Assembly (NCBI RefSeq): GCF_003937825.1
Contig: NZ_RSFW01000017.1
Coordinates: 234,708 to 298,707 of the forward strand
Reading direction: 5' to 3'
Length of the DNA stretch: 64,000 nucleotides
DNA from: Mesobacillus subterraneus
Lineage (GTDB): Bacteria > Bacillota > Bacilli > Bacillales > Cytobacillaceae
Part shown: positions 52,375-61,227 of the stretch, one piece after another
Layout: each line of letters begins with the position of its first letter
Numbering within the stretch: position 1 is the stretch's first letter
Notes under the pieces: generated by a model
What the model saw: the letters and a program-made list of their open reading frames with translations, nothing else
Databases searched by the model: none
Told to the model about the DNA's origin: nothing
Translations under genes and position numbers: made by a program

Positions 52375-53515
52375 CTTGAAGCACCCCGTATACCTGAGAT
52401 TTCCGCAACATCTTTTGTGCCCAGTAGTAATGCGGTTTAATTTCGTTCATCTTATTGGCGAATGCACTCTTTCTGACACCATTGTGATGTTCTGCTGATT
52501 CTACTATATTCTTGGCGTCGATGTATTCTTCATAGCTGACTGCGTTCAGGGCATGTACCGTTTTTATGTGACTTGGATGAATAATCGTCTTTCCCGTCAA
52601 CCCGTTCGCAATATCCATCAACACTTCCTGGATCAGTCCGTCCATATGGCGGTCAATCAACTCAGAACGCCACTTTAAGCCATCCTGGCCAAAGGCTGAC
52701 TTAAAAGGTGTCTGCCTTAGCTGCGGTTTCAGGATTCTCTGGGTGGAAGAAAAATATTCCCACACAGGACCTGAAACAACATATGGACTGTCAAACCTCA
52801 AAAACAAATTGACAATGTCAGAGATACAGTCACGAATGACTCCGATATCATAAACCGTTGTGTCCGCATTCCTCCTGATTCCGTACAGACCGCTGAAATC
52901 AGTCGCCCCGATCCGGACATTCAGGACAAGGTGCCGGAATTCATCGACCACTGCTTTAATCGACAGCAGCTCTTCAATTCTCGTTTCTTTTTCTATGATT
53001 CTCTTCGTCTCGAGGATCGGCATGGCGTAAAGGAGTATGCCCGTTGCATTAAGCTGATGTATGTATTGCAAGATCTCACGGCCGGCAATGGGCTCGAATT
53101 TTGGGATAACAATTCCTGTTAGCACTTTCAGAGCTTCCCCTGCAGATTCAGAAATGTATTGCAGCTGCCTCAGGCTTCGGACCCGGACAAAAATAAGCGG
53201 AAGTTCCTCATTGGAAATAAATCCTTTTTCAAGTGCCTCATCCAGGTGCTTCAATTCTGTAACCAATTGTTCCTCGGCCTCAACCACTTCATGGTCAGCG
53301 ATTGAGTCCTCAAGGCAAATTACCATTGAAGCAAGGCCATAATGTTTTTTGACAAGCAATTCCTGATGGATGTTTTTCCTTGTCGCTGGCATGTATAAGG
53401 TCGCTCCAAGTGCATATGACAAAAGTTCCCGGTCGGTGTGCTTGGTAAATTTGCCCGGCCTGACAAAGAACAAGCTGTCTATGTCTTTTTCATATAGATC
53501 CGAAAATATTTTCAC
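52319..53515 (-). CDS. HpcH/HpaI aldolase/citrate lyase-like protein of the Ter module
   Basis: 398 residues starting with GTG (53513-53515; AAAAGGGG upstream). The CitE/HpcH barrel is supported by SLFFVRPGKFTKH, MVICLEDSIAD (metal-binding Glu-Asp), and VLNVRIGATDFSGLYG, and IIHPSHIKTV near the end. The family makes or breaks C-C bonds in short acids through magnesium. First of the four coupled enzymes. The substrate is not known; it may prepare the acid portion of a nucleoside-like product. Confidence 0.85.
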   Translation of the reverse strand: MKIFSDLYEKDIDSLFFVRPGKFTKHTDRELLSYALGATLYMPATRKNIHQELLVKKHYGLASMVICLEDSIADHEVVEAEEQLVTELKHLDEALEKGFISNEELPLIFVRVRSLRQLQYISESAGEALKVLTGIVIPKFEPIAGREILQYIHQLNATGILLYAMPILETKRIIEKETRIEELLSIKAVVDEFRHLVLNVRIGATDFSGLYGIRRNADTTVYDIGVIRDCISDIVNLFLRFDSPYVVSGPVWEYFSSTQRILKPQLRQTPFKSAFGQDGLKWRSELIDRHMDGLIQEVLMDIANGLTGKTIIHPSHIKTVHALNAVSYEEYIDAKNIVESAEHHNGVRKSAFANKMNEIKPHYYWAQKMLRKSQVYGVLQDGITNIDLLKQEIFISNS

Positions 53516-53595
53516 GTGATAAATCCCCTTTTTTGGGTGGTGTAGACTGCTTCAGCAAGGAATCTCTCTAAAAATGTTTAAGAGATAAAAAGAAA

Positions 53596-53619
53596 GGGAG
53601 CAGACCGAAGTCAGTTCCC
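53596..53619 (-). terminator. Weak terminator between terC and the enzyme module
   Basis: The interrupted stem GGGA...GAC-CGAA-GTC...TCCC is followed by TTTCTTTTTATC on the minus strand. It may reduce rather than stop transcription into the enzyme module. Confidence 0.45.
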
Positions 53620-53636
53620 ATAGGTGAAGTATCTAT

Positions 53637-54425
53637 TTATTGAGCGTTTTTTTGCTGTTCGTTTGTCACTGCCTTTTTCTTGTTCATATAGTGTACAACG
53701 AATGTTGCTGCGAACGTGACAAGCAGCAGGATAAAGAAGTAAATGTGATCCAGATGGAAACCAAACACACCTGCGAACATTTTCGCTGCAATAATCAGAA
53801 TCAAAATGTATGCAGTTGTTTCGAGCTCAGGGACACGGTCGATCAATTTAAGGAATACCCCGGCGACTCCACGCATCATCAGTACTCCAAGCATACCGCC
53901 AAGCAACAGCACCCATACTTCCTGGCTGATTCCAAAGGCCGCAAGAACACTGTCAACCGAGAAAGCAATGTCCATGATTTCGACAGCGGCAACCGTTCCC
54001 CAGAATGTACCGAACAAGCGGATCAGCAGCCCGCCCTGGTTGACTCCTTCAATTTCCTCGATATCAGGGTCTTGACCCTTTCTCTTATCCATGAAGTATT
54101 TGATCGCAAGCCAGGCCAGATAACCTGCCCCCAGTACTTTTACCCACCAGAATTCAATTAAGTACACACCGATTCCGATCGCGATGAAACGGAAAATGTA
54201 AGCACCCAGCAATCCATAAAATAAGGCTTTCTTCCTTTGTTTCTCTGGCAAATGTTTAACCATTACCGCCAAAACAAGCGCATTGTCCGCGGATAATAGC
54301 CCTTCCATGATTACCAGTGTACCAATCAATCCCCAGCTGACAGGGTCGCTTAAAACCCTGACCCACATCTCCCAATCAAAAAACATTGCATACGTATCAA
54401 TAAAACCTTGTAAAATTGCTGGCAT
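53637..54425 (-). CDS. TerC family membrane protein
   Basis: 262 residues from ATG 54423-54425, which has GGGAGG upstream; a GTG six codons earlier is also open. Seven helices with the typical acidic motifs MEGLLSADNALVLAV and MDIAFSVDSVLAAF, which may coordinate metal ions. TerC/YceF-type proteins act in tellurite resistance and in manganese homeostasis for exported enzymes. It lies between terD and the enzyme module. Confidence 0.92.
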   Translation of the reverse strand: MPAILQGFIDTYAMFFDWEMWVRVLSDPVSWGLIGTLVIMEGLLSADNALVLAVMVKHLPEKQRKKALFYGLLGAYIFRFIAIGIGVYLIEFWWVKVLGAGYLAWLAIKYFMDKRKGQDPDIEEIEGVNQGGLLIRLFGTFWGTVAAVEIMDIAFSVDSVLAAFGISQEVWVLLLGGMLGVLMMRGVAGVFLKLIDRVPELETTAYILILIIAAKMFAGVFGFHLDHIYFFILLLVTFAATFVVHYMNKKKAVTNEQQKNAQ

Positions 54426-54475
54426 TCGTGCAGTTCCTCCCACTGTGTTCTATCTCTGTATTTTTTCTATAGAAA

Positions 54476-54496
54476 GACCCGGCTGCTGCCGGGCCT
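54476..54496 (-). terminator. Terminator of the first terD gene
   Basis: The stem CCCGGC/GCCGGG with a TGCT loop is followed by TCTTTCT on the minus strand; it lies in the terD-terC gap and may set different levels of the two products. Confidence 0.7.
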
Positions 54497-54517
54497 TGCG
54501 AAACATCTTATTACATT

Positions 54518-55099
54518 TTATCCTACTTGAAGTCCAAAGTCTGTAGCAAGTGCTGCCAAACCGCCCTGGTAACCACTTCCAATTGCACTGAATTTCCATT
54601 CGTTGTTATGGCGGTAAAGTTCGCCGACAACGATGGCTGTTTCAATTGAGAAATCTTCTCCTAAATCGTAACGGATCAACTCTTCATTCGACCCTGCATT
54701 CACGATTCTGACATAAGCGTTTGATACCTGGCCAAAATTCTGGCGTCGGGCTTCCCCATCATGAATCGTGATTGTGAATGCGATACGCTTCACTTCAGCT
54801 GGGACTGCCGCTAAGTCAACAGTAACTGATTCATCATCGCCGTCTCCTTCACCAGTACGATTATCACCAGTATGTACGACTGAACCATTGCCGCCCGTAG
54901 TATTGTTGTAGAATACAAAATCAGATTCAGAAGTTACTTTCCCGCTTTCTCCCAGTAAAAACACAGAAGAATCAAGGTCAAAATCATTACCGCCATCGTA
55001 TTTATTCGTATCCCAGCCAAGTCCGACAATTACCTTCGTCAATCCCGGATTCGTTTTTGTCAAATCTACTTTTTGGCCTTTTGCTAAACTGATTGCCAT
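54518..55099 (-). CDS. TerD family calcium-binding stress protein (first copy)
   Basis: 193 residues from ATG 55097-55099 (GGAGGTAG upstream). [15 protein letters not shown] start, acidic loop [19 protein letters not shown], and the TerD end [15 protein letters not shown]. It is the promoter-proximal gene of the locus, behind a SigW-like promoter, and closely resembles the third copy, suggesting duplication. In B. subtilis the equivalent yceC gene is controlled by SigB, SigW, SigM and SigX. Confidence 0.95.
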   Translation of the reverse strand: MAISLAKGQKVDLTKTNPGLTKVIVGLGWDTNKYDGGNDFDLDSSVFLLGESGKVTSESDFVFYNNTTGGNGSVVHTGDNRTGEGDGDDESVTVDLAAVPAEVKRIAFTITIHDGEARRQNFGQVSNAYVRIVNAGSNEELIRYDLGEDFSIETAIVVGELYRHNNEWKFSAIGSGYQGGLAALATDFGLQVG

Positions 55100-55132
55100 T
55101 TTTTCTACCTCCAAAAATTTATTCCGTTATTC

Positions 55133-55159
55133 ATACGGTTAATGATAATAAAAGTTTCG
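55133..55159 (-). promoter_or_regulatory. ECF-sigma (SigW-type) promoter of the terD-terC operon
   Basis: On the minus strand CGAAAC, 16 bases, CGTAT: the -35 has the GAAAC core and the -10 the CGTA of SigW-type promoters at the ideal spacing. It lies about 35 bases before the terD start. Confidence 0.7.
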
Positions 55160-55206
55160 TTTTCCTACAAATATTTTTTCACAAATACTTCCTTAACACA
55201 ACTATA

Positions 55207-55791
55207 TCAACTTCTCCATTTAGGAGGGGTATTTTTTGCCCAGAAGATCGTTCCAAGCTCATAATGCGTCTGGAAGTTGTCGTGGTAGGTATGGTAATGG
55301 AAATTAAACCAGAAGCCTTCCTTTGGCGGTTGGTCCCTTCTGACATGGAAACGGATAATGTCCTTGCCGTCCTCGCCGATGATATGGAAGATTTTTTCCG
55401 ATTCCCCGCCGCTTGGCATTTCAGTAATCCGCAAAGAATTCAGTTGTTCGCCTGGATATTGAGCAGCTACCATTTCGATGGCTTTTTCTATATTAGGAAG
55501 AATCGATTGACGGAATTCATCCTCGATCACAGGCCCAATCTTTGCACCAAACTTTTGGAAAGATTGTTGTTCGGCTTCCATCATCGTCCGATAAACGAAC
55601 TTCTCCCTTTCAACTTCCTCATCAACAGGCGCCTCATATGTATCAATGAACGCAGTTTCCGCAGAGGAAGATCTCTCCGTCCTGTCTGTATTCGTTGTGT
55701 TTAAAAGCACATTCGCCTGGGCGGGCGAAACCATCCCAAACGTGAAGATGGAAATCATGACGACCAGCGATTTACGCAGCCATGCTGGCAT
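55207..55791 (-). CDS. ypjP: YpjP family protein
   Basis: 194 residues from ATG 55789-55791 (AAGGATG upstream); a further 17 codons are open upstream. N-terminal signal helix MPAWLRKSLVVMISIFTFGMVSPAQA, probably cleaved. The remainder (FNFHYHTYHDNFQTHYELGTIFWAKN) is characteristic of YpjP. In B. subtilis ypjP lies near thyB and dfrA; here it is 12 kb away on the other side of the Ter locus, so the Ter genes appear inserted between them. Function unknown. Confidence 0.88.
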   Translation of the reverse strand: MPAWLRKSLVVMISIFTFGMVSPAQANVLLNTTNTDRTERSSSAETAFIDTYEAPVDEEVEREKFVYRTMMEAEQQSFQKFGAKIGPVIEDEFRQSILPNIEKAIEMVAAQYPGEQLNSLRITEMPSGGESEKIFHIIGEDGKDIIRFHVRRDQPPKEGFWFNFHYHTYHDNFQTHYELGTIFWAKNTPPKWRS

Positions 55792-55999
55792 GGGAATCAC
55801 ATCCTTATGGAATTTGGTTCTTGAAATCCATGAAACTATCAAGTTATTTGATTATATTTACTTCTGTATTTTTATATAGCATTATTATAACTTGTTTATA
55901 CGCAAAAATGGGCAAAGGGTTTCAAATTTTTTGAAAAAGGCTATAAGAAAATATTAGGAACTTTTTAAATAGAGCACGTACAAGGAGGTCGGTTTCGTA

Positions 56000-56071
56000 A
56001 TGGAATGGCTAATCGTAGCAATCAGTATCTTTATGCTGGGGTATTTTGTTTATTTAGGAATCGCGGATTGA
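56000..56071 (+). CDS. 23-residue KdpF-like membrane peptide
   Basis: A frame of 23 codons (MEWLIVAISIFMLGYFVYLGIAD) begins at ATG 56000, behind AAGGAGGT ten bases upstream. It is one hydrophobic helix with an acidic tail, resembling KdpF-type peptides (helix, LGYxxYxLI) although no kdp genes are near. A possible SigB-like promoter (GTTTCA, 14 bases, GGCTAT, at 55919-55944) precedes it. Translation is supported by the site, not by homology. Confidence 0.55.
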   Translation: MEWLIVAISIFMLGYFVYLGIAD

Positions 56072-56273
56072 ACTATTTGGAGTTTAAGTAGATTGGAGTT
56101 TGATATGCTGCATTATGATGACGGCCGTAAACTAGCCAGTTTAAATCATAATGACCTATCGAAGTAATGATGGACAGTAATTTGGCTTTTTCTTTCTTTT
56201 CTGTCCGTCATCGGTGTTTTTAAGGATTCTGGGAATCTATAAGGACTTAATGATTAATAAAAAGAATACCAAA

Positions 56274-56307
56274 AAAAGGTTCGGAATGCTCCCATTCCGA
56301 ACCTTTT
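56274..56307. terminator. Strong hairpin terminator
   Basis: A 15-bp perfect stem AAAAGGTTCGGAATG/CATTCCGAACCTTTT with a CTCC loop. A weaker stem with TGATGGACAG/CTGTCCGTCA lies just upstream (56168-56210). Together they follow the KdpF-like peptide gene. Confidence 0.75.
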
Positions 56308-56379
56308 CTGTCCTTTTATTGCTTTTTTCATAAGTAATGACACACCAAACTACTATTACTATGCTTCAACTGAAAACTT

Positions 56380-56487
56380 CTAAGCCCAGTTGGCGATCTT
56401 CTTAAGATTCAAGGCAGCGAAAGTTACCAATGCCCGCATTTGCAATATTTCAAACCCTTGAGTGTCGTCCAAGTAAGCGTTCATAGC
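56380..56487 (-). pseudogene. C-terminal remnant of an IS1182-type transposase
   Basis: The minus-strand frame upstream of TAG at 56380-56382 gives a tail ending FEILQMRALVTFAALNLKKIANWA. The alternation of LVTFAALNLKKIANW is what I know from the C-termini of IS1182-family transposases. The reading frame is interrupted upstream by the element at 56.5 kb and by lack of a start, so this is a decayed fragment. No intact insertion sequence or inverted ends were found. Confidence 0.55.
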
Positions 56488-56510
56488 CCTCCACATAAAG
56501 TTTTGATTAC

Positions 56511-56625
56511 TGTTGATTGGAGTGCGGGCTCAGTTGGACAGTTGAGACCCCACAGACGCCAGCGGCGTCGAGGAGGCTCAGCGCCAGCCCCGCGGAAAGC
56601 GAAGCGCCTGGAACGGAAATCAACA
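56511..56625. repeat. 115-bp palindromic (MITE-like) element
   Basis: The element is bounded by TGTTGATT and AATCAACA and has a GC-rich core with GCGGAAAGCGAAGCGCCTGG-like sequence. It sits inside the transposase remnant. This type of short element is widespread in Bacillaceae intergenic regions (my recollection). The region between it and ypiP, up to 56710, holds no further gene. Confidence 0.7.
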
Positions 56626-56710
56626 ACTCGATTTGACGCTAAACTAAAAAACACTGCAGAGATGCTCGACTTTGATCGAGTGTATCTACATTGTGGAATG
56701 AGATAACACC

Positions 56711-57487
56711 TCATTCTCTTTCGATTACACCAAAATGGAATTTTGAAGATTTTCTGCGATGAACTTTGAAACCAAATTCGGCGAACCTGTTGCTGCGGAA
56801 ATGATCTTTAAGAATAACTCGCTTCCGTGCTACCCTGATCGCCTCATCCAATGTTTCCTTAGACAGCCCTTCATAGACTGCGAAATGGGAAAGCCCCCTG
56901 ATGCCATCGGATTCCAAGATCGATTCATCGAACATCGGATCAAAGTATACACAGTCGACACTTCTGTCTTCTTGTCTTTTCAAGACATTCAGCGAATAGC
57001 CTTGTATCACTTCTATTTTGCTCATAGCCTGATTGATTTCCTGATAACCGGAATCCCATGCTTTTAGTCCCTTTTTTACCAGATAGGCCAATTCTGGCCG
57101 GGCTTCGACTCCCATTACAGACCCTGTTTCCCCAACCGCAAAACTGGCCACGATGCTGTCCGAGCCGAGACCGAGTGAACAATCAAGAAAGCTCATTCCC
57201 GTTTCCAATCCCGCAGCTTCTATTAAGGGATCGCTCTCCCCTTTCATCAGCCGTTTGATCCGGAACATCGCGGAATTCGGATGGAAAAAGAACGGTTCTT
57301 TTTCACCCAGAGGAAAAAGCTCCAGGCGCTCCTTCCCAACTACAAGGCAATCATCATGATGGATATCCTGGATGGCTGAAACAGACCTTTTCTTCCTGGG
57401 TACAAATTCCGCCTTCAGTTCTGATGCAATCATTTTTGCTTTATATGTTAACTCTTCATTTGTTCGTCCTGCCGTTGTCACAAACAC
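56711..57487 (-). CDS. ypiP: Class I SAM-dependent methyltransferase (YpiP-like)
   Basis: 258 residues starting with GTG at 57485-57487 (GAGGTG upstream). SAM-binding motif FLDCSLGLGSDSIVASFA, then GVEARPEL and YFDPMF, the latter typical of the RsmJ-like rRNA or tRNA methyltransferases. A basic C-terminus follows. A site on RNA is likely but not proven. Its B. subtilis neighbours are yphP and ilvD, as here. Confidence 0.85.
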   Translation of the reverse strand: MFVTTAGRTNEELTYKAKMIASELKAEFVPRKKRSVSAIQDIHHDDCLVVGKERLELFPLGEKEPFFFHPNSAMFRIKRLMKGESDPLIEAAGLETGMSFLDCSLGLGSDSIVASFAVGETGSVMGVEARPELAYLVKKGLKAWDSGYQEINQAMSKIEVIQGYSLNVLKRQEDRSVDCVYFDPMFDESILESDGIRGLSHFAVYEGLSKETLDEAIRVARKRVILKDHFRSNRFAEFGFKVHRRKSSKFHFGVIERE

Positions 57488-57518
57488 ATCTTACACCTCG
57501 ACTCATCCCAAAGGAAAA

Positions 57519-57539
57519 GGGACGTCATTTGACATCCCC
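57519..57539 (-). terminator. Terminator of the bacilliredoxin gene
   Basis: The stem GGGACGTCA/TGACATCCC is followed by TTTTCCTTT on the minus strand, 12 bases beyond the stop. Confidence 0.65.
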
Positions 57540-57551
57540 TTTCCAATCAGT

Positions 57552-57986
57552 TTAGCAGTTTGCTTCAAACGCTGCCATCAGGTTATCCATAATTGCTTCC
57601 ATCGGCTGCCCTTCAATGTCATGGCGCGGGATGAAGTGAACGACTTCCTTCCCTTTTAACAGTGCCATTGAAGGTGAAGATGGCTCAATTCCTGTAAAAT
57701 ACTCACGCATTTTTGCAGTTGCTTCTTTATCCTGGCCGGCAAATACCGTCACGAGATGATCAGGCTTCTTTTCACTGCGCAGGATTGCCTGAGTCGCTGA
57801 AGGACGTGCAAGGCCAGCAGCGCAGCCGCATACAGAATTGACCACGACCAGGGTTGTACCTTCGGCCTTTTCCACGAATCCTTCCACTTCATCTGCAGTA
57901 AGCAGTTCCTTGAACCCCGCGCGGGTCAGTTCCTCGCGCATCGGTTTCACCATTTGCCTCATATATTCTTCATATGCCATTGACAT
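57552..57986 (-). CDS. brxA: Bacilliredoxin (BrxA/YphP family)
   Basis: 144 residues from ATG 57984-57986 (GGGGAGGG upstream). A thioredoxin-like fold with the CGC active motif (NSVCGCAAGLARP) that marks bacilliredoxins. It removes bacillithiol from protein mixed disulfides. The family length (about 144) fits, and longer open codons upstream overlap the ilvD end and are not protein-like. Confidence 0.95.
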   Translation of the reverse strand: MSMAYEEYMRQMVKPMREELTRAGFKELLTADEVEGFVEKAEGTTLVVVNSVCGCAAGLARPSATQAILRSEKKPDHLVTVFAGQDKEATAKMREYFTGIEPSSPSMALLKGKEVVHFIPRHDIEGQPMEAIMDNLMAAFEANC

Positions 57987-58068
57987 AATGAGATCCCTCC
58001 CCATCAATACTTCCAGTGTTAGCATACTATAATCACAATAATGAAAGCAACAGATTATAGTGACGTGC

Positions 58069-59784
58069 TCAGGAATGGACCACCGGCTGCTGGACAGATT
58101 TTTCTTCAAAAAGATCGGTCACAGCTCCTTTGGAAGAACAGGACACCAATCTGGTATACTTAGCCAGCGTCCCTCTTGCAGGCATTTCAGGTGCCACCCA
58201 CGACTGTCTTCTAGCCGCCAGCTCTTCTTCACTCAAAGCAACAGCCAAAAGCTTTTGTTCGCTATCAACTGTGACCATGTCTCCATCTTTGATCAAAGCG
58301 ATTGGGCCGCCAACCTGTGCCTCAGGGGCAATATGTCCGACAACAAGTCCGTGGCTTCCTCCTGAGAATCGTCCATCTGTCAGCAGGGCTACACTTTCAC
58401 CTAGCCCCTTCCCAACTAAAATAGCTGAAAGCGAGAGCATCTCAGGCATCCCCGGTCCGCCTTTTGGTCCTTCATAACGTATTACCAGTACATCGCCTGC
58501 CACTACCTCATCTGCCATGACGGCTTTTGAGGCGGATTCTTCATCGTCGAATACCTTTGCAGGTCCTGTCAAGCTTTTCACCTTAAGGCCTGATACTTTT
58601 GCGACAGCTCCATCAGGGGCAAGGTTCCCTTTAAGGACAACGAGTGGCCCGTCCTTTCTGAGCGGCTCAGACACAGGATATATTACTTTCTGTCCCGGCT
58701 TCAGGCCAGGCAAATTTTTGAGGTTCTCTTCAACCGTTTTACCCGTAACCGTCATGCAATCTCCGTGAAGCAATCCTTCCTCCAATAGCAACTTCATGAC
58801 GGCTGGAACGCCTCCTGCCTCAAATAGATCCTGCATGACAAACTTACCACTCGGCTTGAGGTCAGCAATATGCGGGACTTTTTCCTGCAGCCTGTTGAAA
58901 TCCTCGAGCTTAAGACCCACTTCCGCTGCATGGGCAATTGCCATTAAATGAAGCACGGCATTCGTTGACCCTCCAAGTGCCATTACAACCGTAATAGCAT
59001 TTTCAAAGGCCTTCTTCGTTAAAATTTGTCTCGGCCTCAGACCAAGCTCGAGCATACCGTAAACCGCTTCTCCTGCCTTGAAGCAATCCTCATGCTTCTC
59101 GGCTGTTTCTGCGGGGTGAGATGAGCTGCCCGGAAGGCTCATGCCCAACGCTTCTATGGCACTGGCCATTGTATTCGCTGTGTACATCCCTCCGCAAGAG
59201 CCGGAGCCAGGACATGCCTGGCATTCGATTTTATGAAGCTGTTCATCGCCAATTGCGCCCTTGTTAAATTGCCCAACGCCTTCAAACGCTGAAACGATGT
59301 CTATGTCTTTGCCATCTAGCTTTCCAGGCTTAATCGTCCCGCCATACACAAAAACCGAAGGGAGGTCCATTCTCGCGATTGCCATCATACAGCCTGGCAT
59401 ATTCTTGTCACAGCCTCCGATTGCGACGAAGCCATCGAGGCTCTCTCCCTGGACAACCGTCTCAATTGAATCAGCTATCAAATCCCGGCTTGGAAGCGAG
59501 TAGCGCATTCCGTCCGTTCCCATGGAGATGCCGTCTGATACCGTAATGGTATTGAAAATCATTGGCGCTCCGCCGGCTGCCCTGGCTCCTTCTTTTGCGG
59601 TGACCGCGAGTTTATCGATATGTATATTGCATGGAGTGACTTCGCTCCATGTGCTTGCAATGCCGATCATTGGCTTCCTGAAGTCTTCATCACTGAAACC
59701 GACCGCACGCAGCATCGCTCGATTAGGGGCCTTTCTGGCATCGTCACTGAATACATGGCTTTTAATTCTTAAGTCTTTTTCCAC
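58069..59784 (-). CDS. ilvD: Dihydroxy-acid dehydratase
   Basis: 571 residues. Two cysteine motifs bind the Fe-S cluster and magnesium: [10 protein letters not shown] (about residue 125) and [16 protein letters not shown] (about 195). The catalytic tail [11 protein letters not shown] and [11 protein letters not shown] are present. It makes 2-oxo acids for isoleucine and valine, the same pathway as IlvA at 40 kb. A GGGAGGGAC site precedes the ATG. Confidence 0.97.
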   Translation of the reverse strand: MEKDLRIKSHVFSDDARKAPNRAMLRAVGFSDEDFRKPMIGIASTWSEVTPCNIHIDKLAVTAKEGARAAGGAPMIFNTITVSDGISMGTDGMRYSLPSRDLIADSIETVVQGESLDGFVAIGGCDKNMPGCMMAIARMDLPSVFVYGGTIKPGKLDGKDIDIVSAFEGVGQFNKGAIGDEQLHKIECQACPGSGSCGGMYTANTMASAIEALGMSLPGSSSHPAETAEKHEDCFKAGEAVYGMLELGLRPRQILTKKAFENAITVVMALGGSTNAVLHLMAIAHAAEVGLKLEDFNRLQEKVPHIADLKPSGKFVMQDLFEAGGVPAVMKLLLEEGLLHGDCMTVTGKTVEENLKNLPGLKPGQKVIYPVSEPLRKDGPLVVLKGNLAPDGAVAKVSGLKVKSLTGPAKVFDDEESASKAVMADEVVAGDVLVIRYEGPKGGPGMPEMLSLSAILVGKGLGESVALLTDGRFSGGSHGLVVGHIAPEAQVGGPIALIKDGDMVTVDSEQKLLAVALSEEELAARRQSWVAPEMPARGTLAKYTRLVSCSSKGAVTDLFEEKSVQQPVVHS

Positions 59785-59902
59785 TGGATGTCCCTCCCGA
59801 TTTTTTAATCCCTAGAATACCCCTTTTCATGTTGCATTGCAATAATTTTCTAAATATTTCAATTGTTAAAATTAAGTAAGCGGATTCATTTTTCAATAAA
59901 AA

Positions 59903-59929
59903 AACAGGCCGCAACAAGTGCGGCCTGTT
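59903..59929 (-). terminator. Terminator of cvfC
   Basis: An 11-bp stem AACAGGCCGCA/TGCGGCCTGTT with a 5-base loop, followed by TTTTTTATTG on the minus strand. Confidence 0.9.
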
Positions 59930-59945
59930 AGTTTACATAATACAA

Positions 59946-61076
59946 TTATTGTTTTCTCGCTTCTGTCATCTGTTTCCAAACGGAACCTTTTGCTTCCTCA
60001 CCGTGCTCGATACGGGCCGCCGCTAGTTTCACCTGCATACTGACCTCGAACTCTGGGTCTTCCTCTGCCGCTCTAAGTGCAGGCAGGGCACGTTTGTCCC
60101 CGGCTTCATAAAGGAACATCGCCGCTCGCCAGCGAACGAGCTTGCTTGGATCTTTCAATGCTTCAATCATTTCATCCATCGCTTCTGGGTAGCCCAGGTC
60201 AGAGAGGCAGTCACCTGCTGTCCGGCGAACGGTAACTGTTTTATCCTTGAGGGCTTGATAAAGCAATGGCAATACTTTCTGGTCTTCAATCATGCCGAGG
60301 TATACAGTGGCCAGTCTGCGGATGGATGCTTTTTCGTCGTTAAGCGCCTTTCCTAAAACGCCCAAATCCTCCAGTGTTGGATCCTCCATTTGTTCAAGGA
60401 GCTGATAGCGTATGCGCCAATCAGAATGATCCAGATCTCCCTCTGTTATCCTGATCTTCCTTTTCGCAGATTTTACCTGGGCTTCCTGCCCCGGGTTCTT
60501 CCCTAGCTTAACAAGGTCTTCGAGTCTCTCAGGTGGATAAGCAGCTATAAGCTCCTCGACCACTTCATTTCCGACCTGTTCGAACTCGCCATATCTGACT
60601 CCGAGTTCTTTCCACCTTCGGACCATGACGACATTATCTTCAGGAGTCTGTACCTCGCCAACACTCTTTACAAAAAGATCCGGCAAGCCAAAGCGCTTCT
60701 CCTCTGTGCCATCCGTTAATTTCACCTGCATCGGGATTCCCTTATACACCTGAACAAGAACCTTGATTTCACCAAAATGTTCATTGATTGCCGGTGCATT
60801 CTCTCCAGTTTCCTCAGAGTCCTCCCCAAACGCTTTCCTTACTTCTGGCAAAATGGTTTTCCAGTCATATTTAGCGTTTCGCTCGACTGCGAGGAAGTTT
60901 GCAACATGATACACTCCCTTTACACCCTCGATATTCAATATGTTCACAACAACCTCTGGAGCCCCGGCCGCAGCGTCCTTTTTATAATTATTGCTTTTGC
61001 CCATCGGTAGTTCTTCATCCAAGTTGATTTTCATCGTATTCGGGCTTGGTGTTGGTTCAATAGAAAGAATTTTCAT
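59946..61076 (-). CDS. ypgR: Conserved virulence factor C-like HEAT-repeat protein (YpgR)
   Basis: 376 residues. N-terminal about 95 residues resemble an NfuA/NifU N-terminal domain (PTPSPNTMKINLDE, VKGVYHVANFLAVER). The rest contains HEAT-like repeats (RRLATVYLGMIEDQKVLPLLYQALKDKTVTVRRTAGDCLSDLG). Known as CvfC in staphylococci and YpgR in B. subtilis, where it lies beside ypgQ and ilvD; the cellular role is not clear. Confidence 0.9.
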   Translation of the reverse strand: MKILSIEPTPSPNTMKINLDEELPMGKSNNYKKDAAAGAPEVVVNILNIEGVKGVYHVANFLAVERNAKYDWKTILPEVRKAFGEDSEETGENAPAINEHFGEIKVLVQVYKGIPMQVKLTDGTEEKRFGLPDLFVKSVGEVQTPEDNVVMVRRWKELGVRYGEFEQVGNEVVEELIAAYPPERLEDLVKLGKNPGQEAQVKSAKRKIRITEGDLDHSDWRIRYQLLEQMEDPTLEDLGVLGKALNDEKASIRRLATVYLGMIEDQKVLPLLYQALKDKTVTVRRTAGDCLSDLGYPEAMDEMIEALKDPSKLVRWRAAMFLYEAGDKRALPALRAAEEDPEFEVSMQVKLAAARIEHGEEAKGSVWKQMTEARKQ

Positions 61077-61200
61077 ATTCCCACCCCTTTGTATTTTTCA
61101 GGAATGAAGCTATTTTAACATACTGGAGAGTTGTTATCATTTATGTGGTTTTCCGAATCCAACTCCTCACATCACAGGTAGGATCAACCCATTCCATAAA

Positions 61201-61227
61201 AATAAGGCCTGGATACCAGGCCTTATT
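61201..61227 (-). terminator. Terminator of the ABC-F gene
   Basis: The 12-bp stem AATAAGGCCTGG/CCAGGCCTTATT overlaps the stop codon and is followed by T-rich sequence on the minus strand. Confidence 0.85.

Noticed and set aside
56440..56714. Open frames on both strands through the palindromic element
   Set aside because: These result from the GC-rich inverted element and have no start signals or family resemblance.
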